In this document: piece after piece, positions 22,528 to 35,700 of the stretch
How positions within the stretch are numbered: position 1 is the stretch's first letter
Layout of the letters: the number at the start of each line of letters is the position of its first letter
Source of the DNA: Mactra quadrangularis
Lineage: Eukaryota > Mollusca > Bivalvia > Venerida > Mactridae
Reading direction: 5' to 3'
NCBI GenBank assembly: GCA_025267735.1
Contig: CM046307.1
Span: forward strand, 1,798,001 to 1,862,000
Length of the DNA: 64,000 bases
Notes under the pieces: model-generated
What the model was told of the DNA's origin: nothing
The model's input: the letters and a program-made list of their open reading frames with translations, nothing else
The model's database searches: none
Position numbers and translations under genes: made by a program

Positions 22528-23945
22528 TAAAATATATATTAAAGCTCATTCATGTAATATAGTTTTAATCATACGTTAAAATTTGTATCAATACCAAACT
22601 TGTTATTTGCTAAGACAACGATTTGTTTCTTTTTTTTTCATTGGTGTAAAATTTGAATTGGTTTACCAAAAAAACAGAATTTTGTTCCGGAGGCATTGGG
22701 AGGGCACTGTATATGTACAAAAAAAAGCAAAAATAAAAAGCAAACAAATTAAGAATAACAAATAATATTAATCAAATATGGTAATAAACAATTGAAGATA
22801 TAATGAAGTAATGAAGTACAAAATTAATTCATGATTTAATTATGATCTTCACACATTAACATTCATATCGCGAGCTTAGTGCTAAACGGTCGTTACTCAC
22901 TCTTTGCTTCTACTGAGTTACAACTGTTTTAAGCTAAACCCGGGATATACAGACATACAACTATAAATAAATGGAACAAGTGAATTAACAACATGAATGT
23001 CATATTATAGAAATTGCACAAACTATCAACAACTTTACACTGGTACATCAATACATATATACAGTTAACCTGACCGGCAGGTAAAGGAAAGAATGGATGC
23101 TATTGAAACACTCTGACTCAAGAATGTAAACTTTTGCATCAATGGTCCAGGCGAGCTAATTTGGAGGTTACATATAACTGTTTGGCTTTTACAACTTAAA
23201 AAAATATAACATTTCAGATAAATACTTTTTTTGGCGTATTTATGAAATATGGTCTCACGGTTTAATAAGAAAACATGGAAAAACTTGCTGATCCACACAA
23301 AATCACACCTTGTACTAAAAAACAAACTGCTTCTTTAATGTCCAACTTAAAGATAAAATGTTCAACAATACAAAGTCTGTTTGAACATAACCAAACATAA
23401 TCCACATAATGTCATAACTAACTTCAACAAAATGTTCAGTTATAAACAAAATAATGCAAGTCAACACATTAAAAAAAAAATGCCTATAGATGAAAAAATA
23501 TTTATACAATCAAATAGAGATAATATACAGTATTTACTGGTTTTGATCGAGTTAAAAATGAAATACATGTACATATAATATTATTAAAATTATACTACTT
23601 ATCACTCCATTGTATTTCCATTAAAGTGAATTCAATAGTTTTCTATAAAAAAAAGGCCGAGACCCTCATACTAATTGACTCAAGTAAATGACATTCACAA
23701 ATACACTTGGACAAATACATCTTAAAACTTTTATTTAATTTGAATTCTACAATTCATATTCTATGATGTTGTACATAAGTATCCTAATATGGAAACTTAT
23801 ACGGCAACCAAAATGACAGCTTTGAGCTAGAGTTAAGACAGCATTGGTGATACCAATGTCACATACAAACATGAGAAATGGACTCACTGTTTTGACATGT
23901 ACATTTACACTGACATGTAAGTCATTTCAAGATCATGAGATTGTA
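22528..23945. other. Intergenic between two convergent SINEs, no gene seen
   Basis: AT-rich with short open frames only. No motif, repeat or splice-linked exon could be supported. Confidence 0.3.
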
Positions 23946-24232
23946 TGAGCAGCAGTAGTCCAGTGGCAGGATGCCACTTAGGGATCGAAAGGTCCTGTAC
24001 TTGAATCCCACTAGGGGCACAACTATCTTCCTTGAGTAAGAAATTTACCTGCAACTGCTTCACTCCACCTGGATATAAATGGGTACCTATGCGGATGGTA
24101 TAATTCTGTTGCGCCAATTTGTTGGCTGCACCAAGTGCACTAAAAGACTCCCTAAGGAGAATGACAAATACCAGTAGCCCGATGATCCGGGGTAATAGCT
24201 AAACAGTCAGAGAACGTGCATAACCATAAAAC
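23946..24232 (+). mobile_element. tRNA-derived SINE, family C, copy 2
   Basis: GCAGTAGTCCAGTGGCAGGA (A box), ACTTGAATCCCACTAGGGGC (B box), then the family body CTCCACCTGGATATAAATGG and GTTGCGCCAATTTGTTGGCT. It runs towards copy 1 at 22226-22527, so transcripts through both would be complementary. Confidence 0.8.
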
Positions 24233-25943
24233 TTAAAATATAGAATGCCATTACTTTACTTTTCTTACTATATCGGGAGCAAAGCAGTATATAAGATCTA
24301 ATTTTGATGATATTAAAGTACAAGTTAATAATACTTATACAAGGATAACTTACAATCTGGGTGTTAAAATGGTACAACTACATTATATGACAATAAATAT
24401 ACAAACTGTCACTAATACAACAGTACTGGTAATATACAATTGATTTATACACAAATATATACATGTGTAACAGTATAATACAAATATTCACTCCGTACCT
24501 TTTGTGTTTTTACAAAAAAAATAGATATGTATGAAATGATAACAACATAACATACATGTGCATCAAGGGCTTGACAGAAACATGTCATAGCTCACAAAAT
24601 GACTACTCGTCAAATGTGTTAGAAAACAATGATAGATTTCATTTCTAAATGGGCATTAGTTAGTCTTATTTTTAAGAACAGTACTGTAGTAATGATTGAA
24701 AAGTAAATGAAATATGTGAAAACAATGCATTTACTTATCAGTAACAATATTTTATTAGCAATTTATATAAAACCTAATACATGCATCTACCAAATATTTC
24801 CAAAATGAACAGTTCTTATTTGGAACTTTAATTTATAGGGTTTTTCAGATTAATAACGCTTGTTTGTACCAAATGTATCTGTGCAAAGTTATTTGACATA
24901 TTATTGCTGAAAAGTATGCAACACAGATTAAATCTTATTGTTCTGTGTACACACATTTTTATTTAACTACGTTCCGCATTGGCATATCTGGTATAAACAA
25001 AGATTTTAAGCTAGAAAACATCATTAACTTGACTTCCGAATTTAATCTAATCCATTTATAAGACACAAATATTCTCAAAACAAGAATAAATGAACAGTTC
25101 TGCTTCTGAATGTTTTTTAACAGTCAGAGTTATTACAGTTTTCTGTCAAGCCCTTCTTGATATGATGATAAATCTGGTAAAATATTGATCCTACCAAAAA
25201 AAAATATTTCTGCATGTAATGTTGTTTAGAGTCTCAAAGACTAAAATAATGGCTATCCCAATTTCTTAGATAGAAAATAAACATAAAATATCCCAAATAT
25301 CTCGAAAGTTTCACACGAGATTAATCACATTTTGAGAATTTTTGTGAAAAGGAACTACTGTACTGTCAAATTGAACTCAGTTATTTTATATATTTATATT
25401 AATGATTTAAATATTTCATCAATGGTCAAGCTACTATAGTTAACATAGTTCAGAAAAAGGAGAAGTAACAACACCTTTTTACAGATTTCTATTAGTCTGT
25501 TTGTTTGTCTGATTGTTGGTTTTCTCAAAGGTTCATCATAACTTAAAGCATTACCTTGTTCATTTAATTCTAGTCAATTAATTTACCTCACACATTTTCT
25601 AATGGAACTTTCTCTTGGACTTTATTATATCCTGAAATAGTTTTCCTTTCTTAACTGCTAGAAACTTTCCGCATTTTGAAGAAAAATTAACTTTTATCCA
25701 CTTTTTTTAATGTTTATAACTACATGTATGTTTTATTCTCAATGGATTTTAATTGGGAATAAGGGAAGTTTATATGAAAGCATTCTACATTTGGAAGCAG
25801 AATTCTGTAAAGTTGCTATATTATAAAAAATAAGTTCATACTTGTATGCTATATAAGAAAAGAACTGAGTCATGATCATGAAGATTGTTTTCATGTTTTA
25901 CAATCTTATACTCATTTTTACATATCAACACTAGAAATTTCAT
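24233..25943. other. Intergenic or distal 3' UTR, no gene seen
   Basis: AT-rich, with no recognisable coding or repeat structure. Several minus-strand AATAAA could be polyadenylation sites of the RNF144A-like gene. Confidence 0.3.
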
Positions 25944-26111
25944 TCAATTGTCAGTGCTGCGTAGATTAACCTCACTGATTTAAATACTCGATAATAGTAA
26001 GATAATCCCCATTCATAAATACAGATATCTATTCTTATGGATATATAGTAAAGAAGTATTTTAATGAGAATTTAAATCAGCAGGGTTAATGTATGCCCCA
26101 CTGATAGTTAA
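25944..26111. mobile_element. MITE, unexpanded relative of the element at 1841-2330
   Basis: The left end AATTGTCAGTGCTGCG..CTGATTTAAA is inverted at the right end (TTTAAATCAGCAGGGTTAAT then GCCCCACTGATAGTTAA). It is 168 bp and lacks the 58-bp tandem array. Confidence 0.6.
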
Positions 26112-26112
26112 A

Positions 26113-26747
26113 TAAAATTTACCAATAATTACATGTAAAATGGACTGACATGCTATAGGAAACAGCACTGTTCAATTCACAGCAAGGATTATACAGTAAG
26201 GGTTTGTAACTGGCCTTAACACCAAAAATATCAAAATTACATATACATTTAGTACTTAATCTGAATATCAAAATGTTTAGTTTGTAACATCAATATTAAT
26301 AATTCAAGAATGCATACAATTATATCATATGAAACAAATATAAGAATATTTCATGGAAACCTTTTGAGTAAGGAATCTTGATTATATAATATACCGCATC
26401 TTAATAGAGCCAGCTCCAAACATCATGCAGTATAATACATGCGCCGTATAACACAAATGTCCAACTATATCATCACAAAATACTCATCCATCAAGAACAA
26501 GTATAATTTCACACAGAATGTCATTCTTCTAACATAAGGTAAATGCACTTATTATGACATTTATACTCAGGTAAGTCACTTTTATGACATTCCACATAGA
26601 ATGTCCAATTTTCGATATTCTGCACACAGTAGGACATATGTACAATTTAAACTACCATCAGAAATAAAATAGTGACCATTCAATCAGTTTTCTTTGAGAC
26701 AGGTTGAAATTCGATCATTACCATGGTAACTTGTTGTTATGGTTTTT
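26113..26747 (-). other. Proximal 3' UTR of RNF144A-like gene
   Basis: This noncoding AT-rich stretch follows the RNF144A-like stop codon in the direction of transcription. No single canonical polyadenylation signal can be picked: several AATAAA on the minus strand occur further left (for example near 25733 and 25621). The 3' UTR may therefore be several kb long. Confidence 0.4.
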
Positions 26748-29700
26748 TTATGTTGAAGCTGGTTCCCCTTCTTCTTCATCACAACACTTACAAACTTTAC
26801 ATTTACAACAAAGTATGCAGGGAGCCGCAAGTAATAAAAATGGTGAGGCAACAAGTAACAGAACTCCAAATCCAGCAAAGATAAAAATCACCTGAAAGCA
26901 AACAAAAATACAATGTACAATGCAATACAGCACAGTAAAGTTTGGTATTTATTATAAACAAAACTATTAATGTTCTATAAATACTTTCAGTTTAGTTTAA
27001 TTTATGCTAATTAAATTCATTTTAGCTTGATTGTGAAAATTTCTAACAACTTTTAGTTTGATCTCTCTTGGGTATGCTACATGGTTTTTCATAATTATAA
27101 TCAATAGTTTAAAACATCTTTCTAAAGCAAATAGCAAGATATGTTTTGGATAATGTTTGAAACAACACAGAGCTTGCTATCTAATGATTACAAGTCCAAT
27201 GCTGTAACGACTTAGCCACACCTACTATTGGTTACAGTCAATTTATCCAAAAGGAGACTAGATTACCAGTTCAATGTCACTTGCCACATGGCCATGCACT
27301 CTACTTCTACTGGTGACAGCCAGATAAGCTACAATGACCATTATTTAGAAATGAACATATCGACGGGTCAATACAAAAACAAGTTTAACTACATGTAAAT
27401 AAAGAAGGATGTACACTAGTTTTGCACAACACTTCTAATTCTATGACTAAGTCAGAATGTTAAGATTGTAACATACTAGTATATACTTACTTGTGTTCTA
27501 TGCCATATAACTGAAGCCCTGGAATGACCCAGTTTATTTTTACAAGGTCCTTTATCATAGTGTCTTAATAAAAAATCATCCTGTAAAAAAACAAGTCAAC
27601 AAAATCAACATGATGATATATGTAACAAACAGAGGTAGGTAGAATTATCAAAATGTCATGACCTTCTTTTATTTCTTCTCAAAAAGTATATGCCTGTTCT
27701 CTGGCATATTGTCAAATTGTGTATGATTATATTCATAACTGAAATAAAAAAGTCTGATGCATTTTAAAACTTCTATTTACAATGCATTCAAAAATACATT
27801 TCTTATGCTATACATTTGACTGTATATTTTCCAGTGCATATCATTGAATCACGCATTTCAAACTTATGGACATAAATACTATACACCTCTTAAAGTATTT
27901 TGTAAGGGCAAGTGACGCAAGAGTAGTTTCAAAATGACTTCCAAAAAAGTCTGAGGTTATTCTTAGTGAATGGCCAAGGAGTTTTCAAATGCTTACGGAG
28001 CTGGACAGCCTGATATCAAGGGATAATACTTACATCAAGTGATGTCAGACAGTACCAACAAAATACATGTTTACATCTCTTACACATCATCTGAGCACAA
28101 CCATCATTTCTTTCTATAGGAACATGACATACAGGACAACGTTTGATTTCTGCTTCTTCTACACAAGCAAATGGAATTCTGTAAGTATATAATTGACATA
28201 TAAAAATTCAGCTTACTCAAACATGTGAAATCCACATGTAAAAGAAGTGTAAGACTTCTGAAAAATTAGTCAATTTTGTCTCATTTTTTCTCTTTCAAAA
28301 TCAATTTACAAATTCTTTTTATTGAAGTCTTTACAGACACAATAACCTGATACATATTAGGAATCATTTAATACACATGTATTTAAAGAATATTTAGTTT
28401 ATAAATTGTTGTGTTAAAGGGCAAGTTTCCTAAGTATATCACTAGCTAGCGCTTTGCCCCCTGGTACCCTTAATTTGATACCACATACATATTCCTTTTG
28501 GTGTAAGAAGAGTACCAGGGCAAAAAGCACTAGCTAGCAATACACTTAGGAAACTTGCCCATACTTTATCCAGTGATCCTATACACAAGAACAATGGAAT
28601 TTAACCTTCAAATTGACAATGACAGATGAAGAGAACTTTTTTCTTTTAATTGGATTTGAAGTCGTATTCAACCATATTAAGATCATATATATGACGGCCA
28701 GCTCTTCCTACTATAGGTTTCCTGGACACTTCACTCTATCACCAGTAATAGCTTACCCTACCACGAGGCAGACTACTCATGTATAGGGTATGACCTACTG
28801 CAACCGGGCTCCAACCCGCGATCTCCGAATTCAAAGTCATACATGCTAATCACTACACCATGGCCGCAGATGAAGTGAAATAACCGAGCTAAAGTTGTAT
28901 CATATGATATCATATAATTTTAAAATAACTTTACCCTTGGTCTTCTTTTCTACCAGACATAATCACTTCATCGCATGATTTCGTATCATGCCATCTGGAT
29001 TTACATATAGAACAAAACTGTAAACCACACTGAAATTAGAGAATAGATTATTTATAACATTGTGGTTGAGATCTATTAAATAAACTGGTTTGAACTGAAT
29101 GGAAGCAGTTAATTATCTTGCCTCAATCAGAATGAAGCAGATTTCATTCATTAGTCATAATTCAAAGCTTGACAATTCATGAAAAATCAAAATTTCATTA
29201 TTATAGCAGCTTAATCAAAGAAAAGAAACCCTTTTCTGAAATAAAAAAACTCCTGCACTTCAAAACCATTCCTGTATACTTTCATACTAAGCTAGTATTT
29301 TTTATTATTTTAACAAAATTTAAGACACAACCATGAGTGAACCAGTCAATTTGTATATGTATCAATGACTATCAATGACGAATCCAGCAGGTTGAGACTT
29401 CAAGGCTTGCCACTCACAGCCTCGAATTTTCAAAATAATTGCAAATCTTTGAAAAGGAATTAATGATACAATAATAATATTATATCAGGTATCTAAATCA
29501 CCCAAGAAAAACAAACTAGGCTACATCTCACGAGAAACAATACTTCTGGTAAACATTGAATAAAAACTCTTGTGATAATATAACAACTCATTACAGAAGG
29601 AGTAACAACTAAAATTGGTTGAAAGATAGTTGATTATTTCTTTACAGGATTATTGGTCAGCACAAATAATAGTCACTTTACCATGGCCAGCTTACCTAAC

Positions 29701-32700
29701 TTTCCAGGTTCTTAATAGTCAATAACCAGTACTCACTGACTATTCCACAAGACCAACAACTTCTCCACATACCTTATTGATGGAGAAACATCCACAATAT
29801 TGTTAAATTTTCATGTAAGGATATAATCAGACCAGGTGAAGCTTGAACCAGCAACCCCTGCAGGAAACTGGATGAAACATGCACACAGCCTACTGTATCC
29901 CAGGTTAAAATTGGCAGTTAGATGCTTCATATATATATAGACCAAAGTATTAACTACTTACAACCTGGTCGGTAGCGCAGTTGGTAATGCCCCTGGATTT
30001 AAAACTAATGTCCCTAAGGGGTACAGGTTCGAATCCCACTCCCAGAGGTTATATCCTTCCATAAAATTTGATAATAATGTCAATTTTCCTCCATTAATAA
30101 GGTATATGGAGAAGTTTCCAGCCTTGTGGAAGGGTAGGCAAGTACTGGTTATAGACAAGGGTCCAGGAAAACTAGGTTAGGTGCTCTGGACTCCATAAAA
30201 CACATAAAAAATTGTGTTGACACAGCATTAAACCCAGTCTTATAAACTACTTACAGTTGGACATTCAACAGGTGTTGGTTTACTTAAGGCCTCACCAGTA
30301 GATGTACTACATACATGACAGACAGTCTCACAGCCAGCTTCAGGACAAAATGTTCTATGTGGATCTAAATCTATCTCTACAAATATATAGACAGTTATTA
30401 TATTAAGGCTGCAACAATTTGATTCAAAACATCGGGGGCGCCCATAGTCTTTGAATTTAGCAGGTGGACTGTGTCCATCGAATTGCTGTTGGTCCAGTCA
30501 CTTTTAGAATGTTAGTAGCCCGACGGTCCACCAACTTTTTACAATTTTTATTTTCCATATTCAATAAAAAAAATGGTTGTCTAATGTTATATTGTTTATT
30601 TAATTCTATGATATACCATGCTGAATCATTAATATGGACAGCATATTTTGACATATCGCCATTCACTAAGATTATTTTTGGTCCAGGAAACTTTTATTCG
30701 GCTCAGTAAAAAATTCCATCTTGCTGTACCAAATGTCCAGTGCTGACAAAAGTTTGTCATGAAGACTGAGCGCCGATTCAATTTTGATTCCAGACCGGTG
30801 ATTCTTAATTCAATACTGGACTGTAAACATGTCAATAAAAGTTATAAGGGTTAAAGTCAATGTGAACCTAATAGACAAAGTGCATTTCACTTTTTATATT
30901 TCTCTCAAATTTCCTTCATGATTTTAAGCAATGTGTCTTGGAAACTCATTTCCAAATTTATGTTTTAAATAGTATATGAATTTAAGAAACAATTTTATTT
31001 CAGCAAGTTAAGCCAGTTTTATGCTCAAATGAATGTATTGATGTATATTTGAAATAAACTACACTATTCAATGAATCGAATAAAAATTAAAACAGAATTA
31101 AAAATCAAAAGAAAACAAGAGCACCGCTAGGCGGAGCATTAAGTGGTTTTTTTTTTTTAGTTAAGAGCTCCGGAAACTGTTTTTAGTTTTAAGGTAATAG
31201 TGACCTTGACCTTTGACCTTGTGACCCCATAATCAATAGGGGTCTTCTACCCGATATGGACAATCATCGTATGAAGTATGAAGTTTAAATATTGTGGACC
31301 AAAAGGAACTTAAGTTATGCTCCGGAAACTTTTTTCAGTTTTAAGGTAATAGTGACCTTGACCTTTGACCTTGTGACCCCAAAATCAATAGGGGTCTTCT
31401 ACCCGATATGGACAATCATCGTATGAAGTTTGAATATTGTGGGCCAAATGGAACATAAGTTATGCTCCGGAAACCAAATTGCTAACAGACGCACGCACAC
31501 ACGCACGGACAAGGGTAAAACAGTATACCCCCCTCTTCTTCGAAGCGGGGGTATAACTATTGATAAATTCCATAACAAAACTACAGTGAAACTTTCTGAC
31601 AAAAGAAATGGCAAAAGCATGAAAGAAACAAAATATGTGTCAAATTTGGAATAAGATCTTTTTTATATCAACTTGTGAGCTAAAAAAAACGACATTTTGA
31701 GTTGTGTTAATGCTGCTCATTTAACGGTTTTTCAGTGATCACTTGGTGCATTAAAAATCAGTTTCAATTTTGGTCTTTTAAAATAATTTAAATAAAGTTA
31801 TCAATAATATTTTTTTTCCGATTAAGTATATCAGATACACTTAAATGTGTAAAATAAAAACTGTACATATCCTACCTTTCTGAAACCTGATTTTTCTGTA
31901 TCTTGTAAAACTCTTTTCATCAACCAGTCTTTTTACCTGAAATTTTAATAAATTAGAAGACATAACCCGGGTCGGTAGGGCAGGGATTTTGAATCTAGAG
32001 TCCCCAAGGGGTACAGGTTCGAATCCCACCAAGGGATACATACCCTTCCATGAAAATTTGACAATTATGTCAATTTTTCTCCATTAATAAGGTTTATGGA
32101 GAAGTTTTCAGCCTTGTGGAATGGTAGGTGAGTACTGGGTTGAGACAAGGGTCCAGGAAAGCTAATTTAGATGCGCTGGGTGCTGTAAAATAACCTTAAT
32201 TTAGCTGACACGGAGTTAAACCAAGTATGAAAACAATAATGAGAAGATAATGAAATGTCCATAGTAAGTGCTTTCTACTTGACAATCCAATTAAAAAGTT
32301 AATTCACACTTAGTTAGGATTTGGAGATATAGTGTAGATTGTAGTCTGTTTTTTCTCAAATGTCGAAGTTTAAATAGTTTCACGCTGACTGAATACATTC
32401 TTTTACATAAATATGAAAGCAACATTGACTCAGAAACCACACATAAAACCTGTGTTTTTCTTTTTTTAAAGAGAATGTTCTATAGAGACCTCGAAAGGTC
32501 TAAAATCTGCTATTAAACGATAAAAACACTGCAAAACATTTCACAAGTTTATTTCGACATCTTCTCTCTCAGTACAGCATACGGGTAAGGCGGCAAAAGA
32601 TATGCTTGATTTATGTCAATAATAAGTTCTGGTATTTAATGGAGCAACAGGACTATAATATTACCATCACAATTACCTCCCCTGAATTATCTCCCGAACA

Positions 32701-35700
32701 GAGAAATAAGACAAATCAATGATTTTGACTCAATAAGCACAACAAACCTGAAAGTTTTTTATTCAAGTGAAATAAGATGTATGAATGAAATTTTTTAAGA
32801 CTGATACTAAAGCTAACTATTTCGGACTTGAGAAAGGTTTCTGTCTGTCCTATGCATGAGTTCATAAGATACAAGAATTTCAGGATTTTGACTGTTCAGT
32901 AATGATAGATAGATACTGACGTACCTCAGGTAGAAGTATTTTCCCTTGTTTTCTACATTGTGAATCAGGACAAGTGATAGCTAGTACATTACCTTCAATT
33001 ATCATCACATTCAAATATTGTTTCACACACTGAAAAAGATATAGTAACAAATAGTATAACATAAGTAAGAAAAATGTCAAAATTTGAAGAATAAATTATA
33101 TATTCCAAGATTTCATTCAACCTTTGTACACTTTGTTGGTTTGTTTTGTAGGGTTTAATGCCGTAGCAACACATTGTATAAGTTATATAACGGGGATCAG
33201 TCCACTATACTCACTGTTCCTGGAAAGGCTAAATCTCTGGATTTAGCAGTTAACCAACTACTAAGCGCATACTTTCTTCAGTGACTGACAACTGCCCTAC
33301 ATAATTAATAGTCATTGGTAAGAGGAAGAATGGCCATAGAAATAATTTCATGATCAAGCTCCATGAAAGTATGCCCCCCAGGAATCAAACCCACGACCCC
33401 TCGATCAGTAGACTTGCGTGCTACCAACTGAGCTAGCCAGACTGCTTTCTTATATGAAGTACATTACAATTAATAAAACAAGATCACAGGTAAATTCAGG
33501 TAGAGCTTGACACTTGATATTATAATTAGATGAAAACATGACAATTAACCAACAATTCCAAGCACATATTTCTAACAAGAAATGAAAATTATGTACAAAA
33601 AATCCATATTTTAACCTTGAACGATTTTACATGGAAATGAAGTTTAACGTTATCTCAACAACAACAAAATATGATATCTTACAATTAAACCATTTTGTTT
33701 TTAATTACATCAGATTCTGAAACTAAATCTTATAAAAACAATGTATTTTAAGAGTACAACCATGACATATAATACTGCAGTTTTCATTGTGTGTTATAAT
33801 TTGAGCAAGATATGATATGTGAATATTACAACAAGTTTAATGCCGTAAACTGATCGCACCTGAGGTGAGGATTAAATTCTGTAGACAGTTTATATATTCA
33901 TTCTTCATAATTACCTCTAGAAAAACATTTCAACATAATAAAAACTCAACAGAAAACTAAATGGTTGCCATGGTTACTTAAATAAAAGACTTAAAATGTT
34001 GTCATACAATCCAACTGCACAATGAAAACCTTTCAGTAACAGTAATACCCAGTAATAACAGAATGACACGAAGATTGCTTCACTAGAAATAGATTATTAA
34101 CTTTGAAATATTGAGAAAACGAATAATCTGCCAGACATAATTAAAACCACAATAAAAAAATAAAATAATTATTCCAAGCCTTGACATTCCAATTGCTTAA
34201 CTACTTAAATTTGTTTTCATTTTACAAATGTAATTCTAAAAAGTTGGCCAGGGCTACATAAGATAAAATATCTATTTGATGACTAACTAAACCTCATACA
34301 CAATTTTTTCCAGTTAATTAAAGTGTATATAGCTGTACCTAACAAATAACACCAAAACAAATCAAAATGCTATTTTAATTCTAAACACCACTGGTTTTTT
34401 TTAAATCTGTTTTAGGTATTAAGTAAATAAGGGACTTTAGTCAGTTATTTTCCCTTGGATACTCTTCAAGGTAGGTCCATTTAGTTGGATTACTCGGATA
34501 ATACCCTTTTTTTCAATGACAATTTCCCAAAATTAATCTTAAAAAACTTTTTTGTAAATCATTAAATTTGTTTGAAATTCAAGCTAAGTATTTTTAGGGT
34601 AAAGAACTATCTAAATTTCACCACTTCTGTTAAAATATTCATTTAATAAAGAAGAAATGAAAATATTTTATTATCCTTACATAGGATTTCAATGATAAAA
34701 TCTGAGGATTCCAACTGTAAGGACCAACTTACCAATTGGATTGCTTCAGATTTTATCAGGGGAAGATAACTGACAAAAGTCCCTAATAAGATTGATTATG
34801 CTGTCTTATTCCTTTATTGGTGCATTAAACGTTTACCAGCTCACCTAATCTAGCTTTTCAGACCCTTGTCTATAATTACCAGAACTCATCTACCCTTCCA
34901 CAAGGCTGACAACTTCTCAACATACCTTATTAATGGAAGTAAATCAATATTGTTGTCATTTATTCATAAAAGGGTATAATCAGCCTGGATGAAGCTCAAA
35001 CCAGCAACCCATTTGGGACCCTAGATTCGAAATCCTGAGTGTAGCCTACTACACCACAGACCTGCGCCGCAGACCTGGGTTCAGTTGATTGATACAAGAA
35101 CAATTCAGACAATAGAAAATTGCTTTTTTTTACTTGTTTAATCCTCACGACTGTCTGTGTTTAAAAATGTTGCTTTCTGGTAAGAAATTTCATCAACAAA
35201 TTTTTGCTACCCACAAAATTTTGTGTAGCACAGTTGGAGTATGTAGCATGCATGAGATATAAAATTTATCTTGATTTAATAAAGCCTGGTGAAAGGTTTC
35301 TTATTACTGTACTAACAACTATTACATGTCTAGTTATAATATATCATCAGCAGTGACCAGGTAATCACCAGTTTATGGGTTCTAAGATGGATTTTTGATC
35401 TTGAACAGATAGATTTCAAAATCCTGAAAATCGGTCTGGGAAAAACCTATATTTCCTTATTTTCCATATATATTTTTTTGTTGAGTTTAAGGCCATAGCA
35501 ACACATTGTATAGGTTATATCAAGGTTGTTAGTTCACCTACTCACTGTTCCTGGAAAGGTTAAATCTCTGGATTTAGCTGTTACCCAACTACTAGGCGCA
35601 TACTTCCGTCAGTGACTGACTACTGCCCTACATGATTTAGAATCAGTGATAAGAGAATGGCTGCAGAAAATTATTTTATGCCCCGCCTGGAAATCAAACC

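Noticed and set aside
26684..26895. Plus- and other-frame ORFs over the RNF144A-like last exon
   Set aside because: They are antisense or frame shadows of the exon 26748-26891.
29953..30030. Possible genuine tRNA gene (A and B boxes)
   Set aside because: The acceptor ends do not pair as a full cloverleaf and the sequence continues into a conserved SINE body shared by several copies.
33380..33448. Possible tRNA gene on the minus strand
   Set aside because: It is the head of SINE family B, repeated at 35690-35755 with the same downstream body.
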